From contig NC_047086.1 in NCBI RefSeq assembly GCF_902459505.1, positions 113,759,670 through 113,823,669 on the forward strand: a stretch of DNA of 64,000 nt. Direction: 5' to 3'. A program made the position numbers and the translations under genes. This DNA is from Geotrypetes seraphini. Lineage: Eukaryota; Chordata; Amphibia; Gymnophiona; Dermophiidae. A model generated the notes under the pieces. That model was given only the letters and a program-made list of their open reading frames with translations. It did no database searches and was not told the DNA's origin. Numbering within the stretch: position 1 is the stretch's first letter; the number at the start of each line of letters is the position of its first letter. Below are positions 10,380-22,300 of this stretch, piece after piece.

Positions 10380-13300
10380 GTAGGAAACAGGATTTTGAAA
10401 TTCCTAAGAAACTGATAAATGGCCTTGAGGGCAATGGTGGTATTGCATACCTCTTATGTTCCATATTTTGCTGAGGGATTTGTACCTCCATGTATCTTTG
10501 TGACTGTTTGCATCTCAAACAGATGGTATATAAATGTAGTAATTGGCACTTTTGCAAACTAAGGTAATGCTTTTGAGATATTCCTCTAGGTAGATTACAG
10601 TGATATGGGTTATGTCCATGCATTATTTATATTTTATTGAAATCTTGCTTTATCCAATAGGTCATTGTTTCCCAAACCTGGTCAGGTTTTCAGAGTGCCC
10701 GGAATGAATATGCATGAGACAAAGTTGCATTCACTCACTCCACTACATGCAAATCAAACTCATGAATCAATAGGTTGAAGATATTTACTAGGGAATTCTA
10801 TTAATGGTTGCTAGTGCTACGCAATATTTTGGCATGGCACTGAAATGGTCCCCAAACAGCAGATTCACACAGAACTACACTTGACTACACCGTTATAGAA
10901 TAGCGCTAGTGGCATAGCAAGAGTGAGAGGTGCCTGGGGGGCTGCGCCGCCCCCTCCCCTCCTACCATGCACATGCCACTTCCCTTCTCCCGTACCTCTG
11001 CAACGTTCCTGGCGTGAGCAGCAACCCCCAAGCTGCACCAGTGTTGGCTCTTCCTCTGATGTCACTTCCTAGGCATGGGTCTAGGAAGTGACATCAGAGG
11101 AAGATCCGACGCTGGCATGACAGCAGCTTGGGGATTGCTGCTTGTACTAGGAACTTTACAGAGGTACAGGGGAAGGGAAGCAGGTGGCGCATGGCAGGAG
11201 GGAAGGAGTGGGTATGGCAGAGAGGAGGATGGGTTGTGCACTCACCAAGATGATGCCCGGGGTGGTCCATTCCCCCTTACTTTGCCACTGAATAATGCCT
11301 AAGTGTTTCCATGTGGATCTGAAAAGGGGGCATAACAATGGAAGGGACATGAGTGGGTCAAGTGTGTTCCTTTAAAATGTGTGCACTCTTACAGAATGTG
11401 GGGAACCCCACCCCCTCCCTTGTTTTGGTTAGTGTAAATACTCACACCCACAGTTGAGTGCAGATTCCAGAGCTATGCACCAGTCTATAAAGCAGAGTTT
11501 CTCAACTTCTTCAAGCCAAGTACCCCCTAAGTCTAACAAATATCAACCGAGTTCCTCCGCCCACTTTCTGCCCCTGACCCCACCCCCCATAATAATAGTA
11601 CTAATTGTAATGCAATTTCTTCCATCCATTTTTCATATACACACAATATAATCTTATTAATATCATTTATATTTGGGGGGTTTTCAAAGAGGTCAAGGCA
11701 GATGACTAAAATATGCAATGTCACCTCAGTAACAACTATAGAAAAATAGACAAATATAGTACAAAATATAGACAGCTGATATAAATTCTCAAAACTGACA
11801 CATTTTGATTACTAAATTGAAAATAAAATCATTTTTCCTACCTTTGGCGATTTCATGAGTCTCTGGTTGCACTCCTTCTGACTGTGCATCCAATATTTCT
11901 TTCTTTCTGCTTCCTGCACGTTTCCTCTCCTCCGGATCTCATTCCATTCACCCAATCAACATCTCTCTGTCCCTCCATGAGTCCAACTTTCTTCCTCTCT
12001 CCTCCACCCCTTTTGGCAACTTGTCTCCCCCCCCTCTCTCTCTTTCACTGTCCATCTGTCTCTCATTCCCTCCCTTGCTGCAAAGGGAGTGGGGAAAAGA
12101 GAGAGAGAGATCCATGGTGTATCTCCCCGCCCCCCTCTACTGCCACATCCAACATTTCTTCCTCTCTCATCCCTTGGATCATGTGCAGTATTTTTTTACC
12201 ACTGCCCACCGGCCCCATGCCCATTTCTCCTTCTATCACCCGTCTCCAGCACCATTTCACATCTCTCCCTCCATCACTATGTCCAACATTCATTTCCCTT
12301 GCCTCCCCTTCAATCTGTCTCTCTGTTCCCTCTCCACCACCATATCCAACATTTCCCTCATCCTTCTATTCTCCATGCATCTCTACCTCACTCCTCCCTC
12401 TCTCTAAGTCCAATTTTCCTCTTTCTTCCTTTCCCCATGTGCACCATCTCTTTCCCTCTCACTCACACACTCATGCCCAATAATTCCCTTTCTATTCCCT
12501 CCCTCTTATGTCCCCCCCCTTTGTCCAAGATCATGTCCCCTCTCTCCTTTACTTGCTCGAGCCGTACTCGCTTCCTTCAGGACCGTCAAGCTGGGCTGCT
12601 CCTTCTGCCTTCAGTGGCACTTGTTGCAGGGACATGCGTGCAGCGGTTCACACACTGCATGTGGCTGACGCACAAGCCTTCCCTCTGACATCGGAGAGAA
12701 GGTTTCTGGGTCAGCCACATGCAGCGTGAAAGAGCCGCTGACATGTCCTTGCAACAAGTGCCACTGAAGATGGGGAGCGGTGCAGGGCCATGCGGGAGCT
12801 CAAAAAGCTTGCTCCTGTGTGCCGCTGGCTGCGCGATATGAGGCAGCCATCCAAGGAGGGAGGGGCTCAGCGCGGGTCAGGTGTGTGAAAAGCTCGCTCC
12901 TGCCCATACACCGCTGGACCACCAGGGATTCAAAAAGGTATGTGGAGTGAGGGGGGGGGGTAAAAAAATTGTTAGAATCGGATGGAAGATGGGAGGGATC
13001 CCTCCTGTCCCTGCCTACCAGGTCATATAGCAGGCTGGCAGAGACCTGCAACAAGTCTAGGAGGGGGTCGGGTGGTCACTGGGTGATGACCCAAATATAG
13101 GACGAGGCCCCTATTTTTGGGCCATTTTTTGGACCCAAAAATCTCAGCCTATATTCGAGTATTTACGGTAAATGAATGGGTACAAGTGAATTGATTTTTT
13201 TTTTTTTTTTTTTTAACTCTTATCAAAAACTACAAAGACTAGGGGACACTCAATGAAGTTACAGGGCAATGCTTTAAAACCAATAGGAGTAAATATTTTT

Positions 13301-16300
13301 CCACTTGCCACCAGGATCTAATAACAGCAGTTAACGTAACTGGGTTTAAAAAAAAGTTTGGACACGTTCCTGGAGGACTAGTCCATAGTCTGCTATTGAG
13401 ACAGACATGGGGGAAGACATTTCTTGCCCTGCGATCGGTAGCAAGGGATGTTGCTGCTATTTAGGCTTCTGCCAGGTACTTGTGACCTGGATTGGCCACT
13501 GTGAAAATAAGATACTTAGCTAAATAGACTATTGGTCTGACCCAGCATGGCTATTCTTATTATCTTATACTGTATTCTAATGTATTATTTTGTAATTCTC
13601 TTATTGATTCAACAGGTAAACTTGAGGATGTATATGAAGCTTTGGCCAATGCACACCCAAATATGACTGTTTATAAAAAGGAGGATATTCCTGAAAGATT
13701 TCACTATATTCACAACAGCAGAATTCAGCCAATCCTAGCTGTGGCTGACCTGGGGTGGACAATTCTGCAGAGTAGGTCTGGCGGATACTTGGGTAAGTAT
13801 TTATGCCTCTTGCTTCATGATCAACAGTATTTAAAAAGAAATCATAATCTCAAGGGAAAATGTAATGTGCTCAGGAAAGTACCGTAATTATTTTAATTGT
13901 CTCTAGTATTGCCAAGGAAAGTTCCTTGAAATAACTTTTAGAAAACACTTTAACCATATCGAAATATATCCAGACATCATAACTTATTTAAGACAGCTGG
14001 TTAGAACCCAGTATGGCACTGCCAGTATGGTTGTACTAGGTCTAGGAAGAGAGAGGCCTGTAGTTAGGACCCAGGAAAAGATGCCATTGCTTTTGCCTGG
14101 GGCTGTCTCTGCAGCCAGCCTGCGTAGAAAAAAGTCTGGGGTGAATAAAGAAATTGAAGTTGGAGATTGTCTGAAAGGAGGAGGGAAGAAAGGGCATTGC
14201 CGCGTGCTACGCCCCTGCGTAGGCCAGTGGGTGGTGCTTTGTCTGAAAGAAGGAGGAGGGAAGAAAGGATATTGTCACGTGCTACGCCCCTGCATAGGCC
14301 AGTGGGTGGTGCTAACAGCGACTGGCTCGGATCTAGGTGTGCCTTCTCTAGGAAAAAGGAACCCTTCAGGTAGTCTTCAATTATGTACCAAAATAATCAA
14401 AAAGATTTCAGTTGCAAACTTTAGTTCTGTAATTTTTGTTATAGCCCCTAGAATGGGCACAGTTCAAAGTAAATCAAACCCGCACTCGGCAGAGAAAAGA
14501 AGAAAGAAAAACAAAATGCTCTTCCCCTGTTTATTTACAGAAAGCTTAAACTCTCCCCTTACCCCTGGGCTTTCTGACTCTAAAGTTCTCTTCATCAGGG
14601 CAACATGTACTCTAATTGTAATTTTGCAGTCCAAAACATTTCATCACAAAGAAACAACAGCAAAATGAATTATATTCTTCTGGCACCTGTAATACCTGTG
14701 GCCTGCACTGCAGGTGGCTTTGAACTCAACAGACCACTAGGTCTTGGAATCTGGTAAACCTTTGCTAAAGGTAGCATAAGCCATCTGCTTAACAGACCCA
14801 CCCTTTGCGATCAAACAACCAGATTCTCTTTCCTCACAACAGTTTTTCAAAGTTCAATCCAACAGGTAGGAAGGAAAAATTAAAAAAGCCACAGTTTAAT
14901 TAAAAAACCAAAAACTTTGCCATTCCCAGTTGTAATATACAGAGCTGGTTCCTAAAACATTCACAGTCCATCCTTAGCTGGTAAAATGTTTTTCTTTTTG
15001 TGTTCAGCATTGCTTTACAACAATCCTAGCAACCAGGAAAAAAGGAAACAATGCCAATGAACAAACAAACACAGATCACATCTTCCTCTTCACATAATGT
15101 TCTTGTCTGTTCCACTGAGTCCACTGTTCCAGTTTAGGGCGCAAGTTCTCAGTGAGCATTAACACTTAGCTCACTATCTTGAAATACTCTCTCTTTCAGA
15201 ATTCTCCCCCCCCCCCCCAAAAAAAACAACAAAACAAGAGGAAACAGGTTCACTCTTTCAAAGCTCTATGAACCCTCCTCCATGTCTGCTGGCTGTGGTA
15301 ATTTCAGGTAGCCATTTCCTCTACTTCCTCTAAACTTGCAGGAGGTTGAAGCAGGGTCTGTTCACCCTCTTCTGCCATCTCCACCTCACTGCCTTGCTAA
15401 GCGGCAAGTGGACTCCTCAACTCCCTATTCTCCTTCCTCTCCTCCTGGCTCATGGCTTTCTATTTATGTTCTACAGCACCACACCCAAACCTTCCTGGGA
15501 AGGGGGGTGGGACTCAGCACACCCTAAAGACCTTTATGTGCTTTTTCCTAAGCTCTCTATTCTGAGGCTGCCAACTTTGCGGTGGGTTTATTTTTATATA
15601 AGGGTCTCTCTGCCAGTTATCACTGTTCAGTTCAATAACTTGTTCCCCTTCACTCACCGAGGCAGCTGACTTAGGGTGTTTATGATTAACTTGGTCAGCT
15701 CTGCTGGTCAGGGTACATGTGTTTTTTGTTTTTTTCTTAATTCTACTGGGACAAAACCAGGGCTGGCATTGGGTTTGTCACAACATGGAAAAGTAAAACC
15801 TTTAAAATCAGAAGAAGCAAAAAACACAACAAAAATAAAGTACAAAATGGCCAAGAAGATGAACCACCTTAGTTTTTATACCCATCTGTATCTCTAGAGT
15901 ACCACTGACAGTAAAAGCTTGGGTGGAGTTCAGTACAGAGAGCTGAAATCCTGCATTTCAGACATGCTGACTTTGCCAAAATAGACATACATTAAAGAGA
16001 AGCAGGCAGGGTAGGAGGAAATAGGGAAAGTGGAAGAACGGGATATGCCGGTGAGGTGATGCTTCTACATGAAATAAATAGAACAGCTGGTCCAAGAACT
16101 AAGAAGTTGAGCTATTTTAGACCAGTAGACTAGGATTTGGGGCGAGAGAGTGAAGTGCAATCAAATTTAACTTAATGAGGGAGGAAACTAAGGAAAACTA
16201 TTGCATTAGCATTTTACTTTCAGAAGGGAGGCTGTGATAAAATAAGGAAGTGCTTAGTAAAAATATAAATAAATAAAAAAAGAGAAGGTACCGATGCAGA

Positions 16301-19300
16301 GGTTAAGAATCCATACCTAGCATGGATATTGCTTAATAATTTCATCTTGGAAGACCAAACCAAATGTACTGTATATACTTGAATATGAACCAAGATTTTG
16401 GGGCCAAAGAAATGGCCCAAAAAGAGGGTCCTGGTTTATATTTGAGTCATCCAACTGTGCACCCCCACACACACCCTCCTGGACTTGTTGCAGGCCCCTC
16501 GTGGACTTGTTGCAGGCTTCTCCCAGGCCTGCCTTCAGATTTTCCAAAGGCCTACCTTGCACGCCCCGGTGATCCAGCGGTGAACCGGGGCAGGAGCAAT
16601 CTTCCTAACTCCTGCCTCATGCAGAGCGGCTGAAGAAAATGGCTGCCATGAGTTCTTGTGGCAACATCATGAGACCAAAGGAATGTGAGAGGGGAAGCAA
16701 GCGAGAAGGACAAAATGGGAAGAGAAGTCCAGACCACGGGGGCCCTTTAGAACTGTGGGACCCAGGGTAGCTGCCCTGTTTGCCCTCCCCTAACATTGGC
16801 CCTGCCTCTATGAGGAAGACTATATAGAGGTTAGGGATCTCCAGCTTGAAGAAGAGATGGCTGAGGAGAAAGACAATAGAGGTCTAAAAAAATCCTGAAT
16901 AGAGGAGACCAGGTAAATGTGAATCGGTTGTTTACTCTTTCAAAAAGTACAAAAACAATAAGACATGCCTCGATTTAAAATAAACCAGAGAAAGAATGAA
17001 AAAATACTATAGATAAGGTATAATTAAGCTCTGAAATTTGTTACCAGAAAATATGGTAAAAGCAGCTAAAATCGCTGGATTTAAAATGTTTTGAAAAGTT
17101 CCTGGAGGAAAGAGCCATAAACTATCCATAAACTTGCAGAAAGCCAATGGTTATCCCTGGGGTATACAGCATAGAGTCTATCCATTTGTTGAGAACCTAC
17201 CAGATACTCATGACCTAGTTTGGCCACCATTGAACGGACACTGGATTTGATAGACCTTTTGGTCTTTACCAATGTGATAGTTCTTAGGTTTTTAAGAACC
17301 CTTCCTCAGCATGCATGCATTGTACTTTTCCCTGCCCCTCAAAATGACCCTGTTCCTTTCACTTTAAAATAAGTACAATATAAAAATATGGGAGTAGAGT
17401 GTGGTATAGTGGTTAAGAACTACAGCCTCAATGCCCTGAGGTTGTAGGTTCAAATCCCATGCTGCTCCTTGTGATCCTGGACAAGTCACTTAATCCTCCA
17501 CTGCCCCAGGTACATTAGATAGACTGTGAGCCTCCAGGGGCAGATAGGGAAATTGTATGAGTACCTGATTTGTAACCCATTCTGAGTTCCTTTGGGATGA
17601 TAGGTTAAAAAAATCAGATAAATAAAATGATGTTTGAACAGACTGCTGGTTCAGCCAGTGAGTATGAACCATTTGACCTCTGAGGGATTTCAAGGTGACT
17701 TTTTTTCCTCTGGAGTGCTGTGCCCTGTCAACAGTTTATGAGCATACTATATGCTAGAATGTCACTGCCAAACAAATTAACTCTCCAGCCCACACACCAT
17801 TCATATAGGTCACACCACAATGTAACTAATCTTATTTCTGTTCTCCTCCTCTTCCTCTTCTCTCCCTTTCTTATGCACCCTGTGGAATGCTTGCTCTGTC
17901 TCCAATAAACTTACCTTTATCCATGACCTCTTTGTGTCTTGAACTCTCCACCTGCTAGCACTAACTGAAACCTGGATCTGTCCCAAAGACTCTGCATCAG
18001 CTACCGCCTTGTGTCAGAGGCTATTTTTTCTCACATACATCTCACCCAGTTAGTCGTGAAGGTGGTGTTGGACTAGTACTCTCACCATCGTGTAGATATC
18101 GACCCCTTCTTCCTCCTCAATCTCATTGCTCTCCTTCCTTTGAAGTCCACTCTATTTGCTCCTCTACCTCTCCGAATAGTAGTCATTTATTGACTCCCTG
18201 AAAAGTCCCTCTCTTCCTTCCTCACTGACTTTGATTCCTGGCTCTCCTTTTTTCTTGAACTCTCATCTCCTTCCCTCATCCTTGGTGACTTCAGCATCTA
18301 TGCTGATGACCCCTCTGATTCTTACACTTCCAGGTTTCTCACCCTTACAATATCATGCAATCTCCAGCTGCGCTCCACCATCCCTACGCACCAGAATGGC
18401 CACTGCCTGGTGATCGAAGCATGGTTTATTCCAGGATAAGCAGGCAGCATATTCTCACATGTGGGTGACGTCACCAACGGAGCCCCGCTACGGACACTTT
18501 AAAAGTGCATTGACACTTTAAGACTTTCAGAAAGTTTGTGACAGCCCGCATCGCGCATGTTCCTCAGTATCTTAGTTTCCTAGTTTCCATGGAGCTAAGA
18601 AGTCGCGTTTCAACAGCTGTTGATATTTTTTTTGCCTTCCTGCTCTTGCAGTTTTTGACCCTTCTAGTCATATTTCCTTTTATTTCTTTTTCCTTTTTTT
18701 TAAAAATAAAACTTTAAAAAATTACTTTATTTTTACCGTCTGCGGGTTTTGCCCCGGCAGGGCCTTCTCGTCCACCTCAGCCATCGAGTTCAATTTGGCT
18801 TACTGCAGTGTTTCGTCCATGTCATGCCCGCTGACGGGTTTCAAAAAGTGCAGTCGCTGTGCTCACATTACATCTCTCACTGACCCTCACAGCTGGTGCC
18901 TCCAGTGTTTGGGTCCCAAGCACCGTATCCAAACGTGCAAGCACTGCTCTTCTCTGCAAAAGAGGACTATTAAAAATTGAATTTTGCAGCAGCAGAAGCT
19001 TTTCAGTGTCATCATGGAAGGCGAGCCTGCTTCAACACCAACTACATCGACATTGAAGGCGCCGATACCGAATACTTTGACATTGATAGAAGCACCAATA
19101 CTGACCCCGGTGTTGCAGTATACCATCTTTTTGGGTAAGCTGGCTAAGAAGCCTTCCCCTTCCCCATCAGGGACGCAGATCACAAAGACATCGAGCCTAG
19201 TCATGCCGACCTCGCACAAGTCCCGAAAGCGACCAGTTCCTTTATTGAGGAATGCCTCAACATTGGCATCTTCCTTGCCGGAACATGTCACAGCCCCTTT

Positions 19301-22300
19301 GGTACCAGCAACAAAGCCCCCTGTACCAGTGCTCACTTTGAAGCAAAAGATTGATGCTTTGCTTCACGAGGATCTTGGAGACCATTTTCAACTGTTATTC
19401 ATCACACTGACTCCTCCAGTGCCAGTCCAGCCTGAGCATGCACCCAGAACCACAGGCACCGATGCACCCAGAACCATGGGCACCGTCGACACTACATCGG
19501 TGCATCGTAAGGAAGCCTCGCAGATGTCAAGCTTGCCACCTTCGACAATGAAGCATCGATTTTCTCAGTATCAGTCTCAATCTGCGCAATGTCACACGTC
19601 CTCATCCAGGCATTCGGATAAAAGTCCCGTCAAGTCGGGTAAAGTCTCTTGCAAGAGGAAACACACTGAAACCCCGACACCAGAACAGCACCGATCTAAG
19701 CACTGTTCCCCTTCGATGTTAAAAGTCTCTGACTTGCAGGAGGACTCTGAGCCCAATCCCTCTTCATCTGACACTGATGCTGATGATTCTAATGCCTCAA
19801 ATTCTTGCAAGGGTTCTCAACCTCGAGCACCTTCTCCCACCAAAAAACTCTCTTTTTCAAAGTTTATTTGACAAATGGGAAAAGATCTCTCAGTACAGTA
19901 GGAGGCTAACTCAAAGTATAATAAACAATATCTGGACACCATGGACTATGACATGTGAGAATATGCTGCCTGCTTGTCCTGGGATAAAGCAGTTACTTAC
20001 CATAACAGGTGTTATCCAGGGACAGCAGGCAGATAGTCTCACAACCCACCTACTTCCCCTGGTTGGCTTTTTAGCAGGAAGGCACTCGCTCATGCGCGGT
20101 GCGGGCTATTGCGAACTTTCTGAAAGTATTAAAGTGGCAATGCACTTTTAAAGTGTCCGTACCAGGGCACCGTTGGTGACGTCACCCACATGTGAGAATA
20201 TCTGCCTGCTGTCCCTGGATAACACCTGTTACGGTAAGTAACTGCTTTCTGGTAACTGAGAGTTTCCATTTATCATAAAAATATATTTTTGAATTATTTT
20301 ATAGAATATTTAGTTTTGATAGTCCTCTTATGTTTCCTGGATTTTGTTTTTGTTTAGCATATTTTCTGAAATCACTGGTAAAATTTGCGGACGATATGAA
20401 GTTATTCAGAGTAGTGAAGACACAAGAATTGCGAAGACCTGCAACGTGACATAAACATGCTCGAGACATGGCTTCATGGGCCGTGACATGGCAAATGAGG
20501 TTTAATGTGGATAAGTGTAAGGTGATGCATGTCGGTTACAAAAATCTTATTCACGAATACAGGATATCCGATGCAGTACTCGGAGATACCCTCCAGGAAA
20601 GAGACTTGGGAGTACTGGTCGACAAGTCGATGAAGCTGTCCACACAAGCAGCGGCGAAAAGAGCGAACAGAATGCTAGGAATGATTAAGAAGGGGATCAC
20701 AAACAGATTGGAGAAGATTATCATGCCGCTGTACCAGGCCTTTGTACGCCCTTACCTGGAATACTGCGTCCAGCACTAATCACCATACATGAAGAAGGAC
20801 ACAGTACTATTCGAAAGGGTCCAGAGAAGAGCGACTAAAATAGTTAAGGGGCTGGAGGAGTTGCTGTACAGTGAGAGATTAGAGAAACTGGTCCTCTTCT
20901 CCCTTGAAAAGAGGAGACTGAGAGGGGACATGATTGAAATATTCAAGATAATGAAGGGAATAGACTTAGTAGATAAAGACAGGTTGTTCACCCTCTCCAA
21001 GGTAGGGAGAACGAGAGGGCACTCGCTAAAGTTAAAAGGGGATAAATTCCGTACAAACGTAAGAAAGTTCTTCTTCACCCAGAGAGTGGTAGAAAACTGG
21101 AACGCTCTTCCGGAGGCTGTTATAGGGGAAACCACCCTCCAGGGATTCAAGACAAAGTTGGACAGGTTCCTGCTAAACCAGAACTTACGTAGGTACTGGT
21201 CTTTGACCTAAGGTCCGCCGTGAGAGCAGACTGCTGGGCACAATGGACCACTGGTCTGACCCAGCAGCGGCAGTTCTTATGTTCTTAAGAGGAAGTTTCA
21301 CATCTTCTCTCCTCCAAACCCATTGCCTGCTCCTCTGATCTGATTCCCACCCACCTACTTAGCGCTCTCTCTTCCATTGTCATCCCTCCCAATCCATTTC
21401 TGAATACAGTTCAAACTCCTCTTACTGACCTACAGGTGTATTCATTGCAGCCCTTCAACTTCTCTCCCACTGTGCTCCCACCTGCGAACTCCATTCATTG
21501 GACAAGTCCCTCCTATCTGTGCTCTTCTCCACCACTGCCTACTCCAGACTTTGTCCCTTCTATCTTGCTGCACTGTATGCCTGGCACAAACTGCCTGAGT
21601 CTTTACGTCAAGCGCAGCAGTCTCTAGCAGTATTCAAATCAAAGCTAAAAGCCCATTTTATTTGATACTGCTTTCAATTCTTAACTCCCACTCACCATAA
21701 AATTACCTACTGTATGTCCATCCTCTGTAAGAAACTCCCCAAACCCCCTATATGTCCTGTCTGTCCAAAGTAGATTGTAAGCTCTTCAGAGCAGGGGACT
21801 GTCTGTTGCGTGTTGAATGTACAGCACTGTGTACACTTTTCACTGCTATAGAAATTATAAATAGTAGTAGTAGTTGTAGTAGTAGCAACCAAAACCATTG
21901 TCTATTAAGAGCTTTTCATCTTCCTCTAACCCCTAACTTTTGTTTCCAAGACAAAGAGCGATTAGAGATGAGGCTGCCACTTAAAGCAGTAATGCTGCTT
22001 AATCAATGTACTAACCCAAAACAAAATCCACGAAATATATAAGAGGACTATCAAAATTAAATATTCTACAAAATAATTTTAAAAAAGCTCCACCATGGGT
22101 TCAACAGAGCTCCATTTCGGAATCTCTTCTTACTTCATCAAGAACCCAAAACTTAAACGGAATCTGGTTAAGCTGCAGTTCAGCTTGTAAACATGGTGGA
22201 TCTAAGATGGAATGCCAACTCTCTCTTCATTGGCTGTTGATCAGAGCAAGTGGTCTGCCATGTTTGCAGAGCTCTGTTGAACCCACGGTGAAGCTTTGTC

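Noticed and set aside
10380-10474. Continuation of the ENPP5 frame past KEG to a stop at 10474
   Set aside because: It is intron read-through. The donor G|GTAGGA and the matching phase-1 acceptor at 13616 restore the family sequence exactly.
11884-12688. Two overlapping 199-codon frames
   Set aside because: Both are translations of one C/T-rich tract in different frames, so composition and not coding explains them.
15700-15790. End of a solo long terminal repeat (minus-strand TGTGACA)
   Set aside because: No matching other end, no flanking duplication and no internal sequence were found, so it stays unassigned.
17398-17470. A tRNA gene, because of A and B box matches
   Set aside because: No cloverleaf with paired acceptor stem could be drawn, and the region continues into the body of a SINE with several copies in the window.
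18795-19871. Host gene of the LAP2-alpha-like type
   Set aside because: The Cys/His cluster and Pro/Ser/Thr-rich frame lie between inverted terminal repeats of a DIRS-like element, so they are the element's gag-like part.
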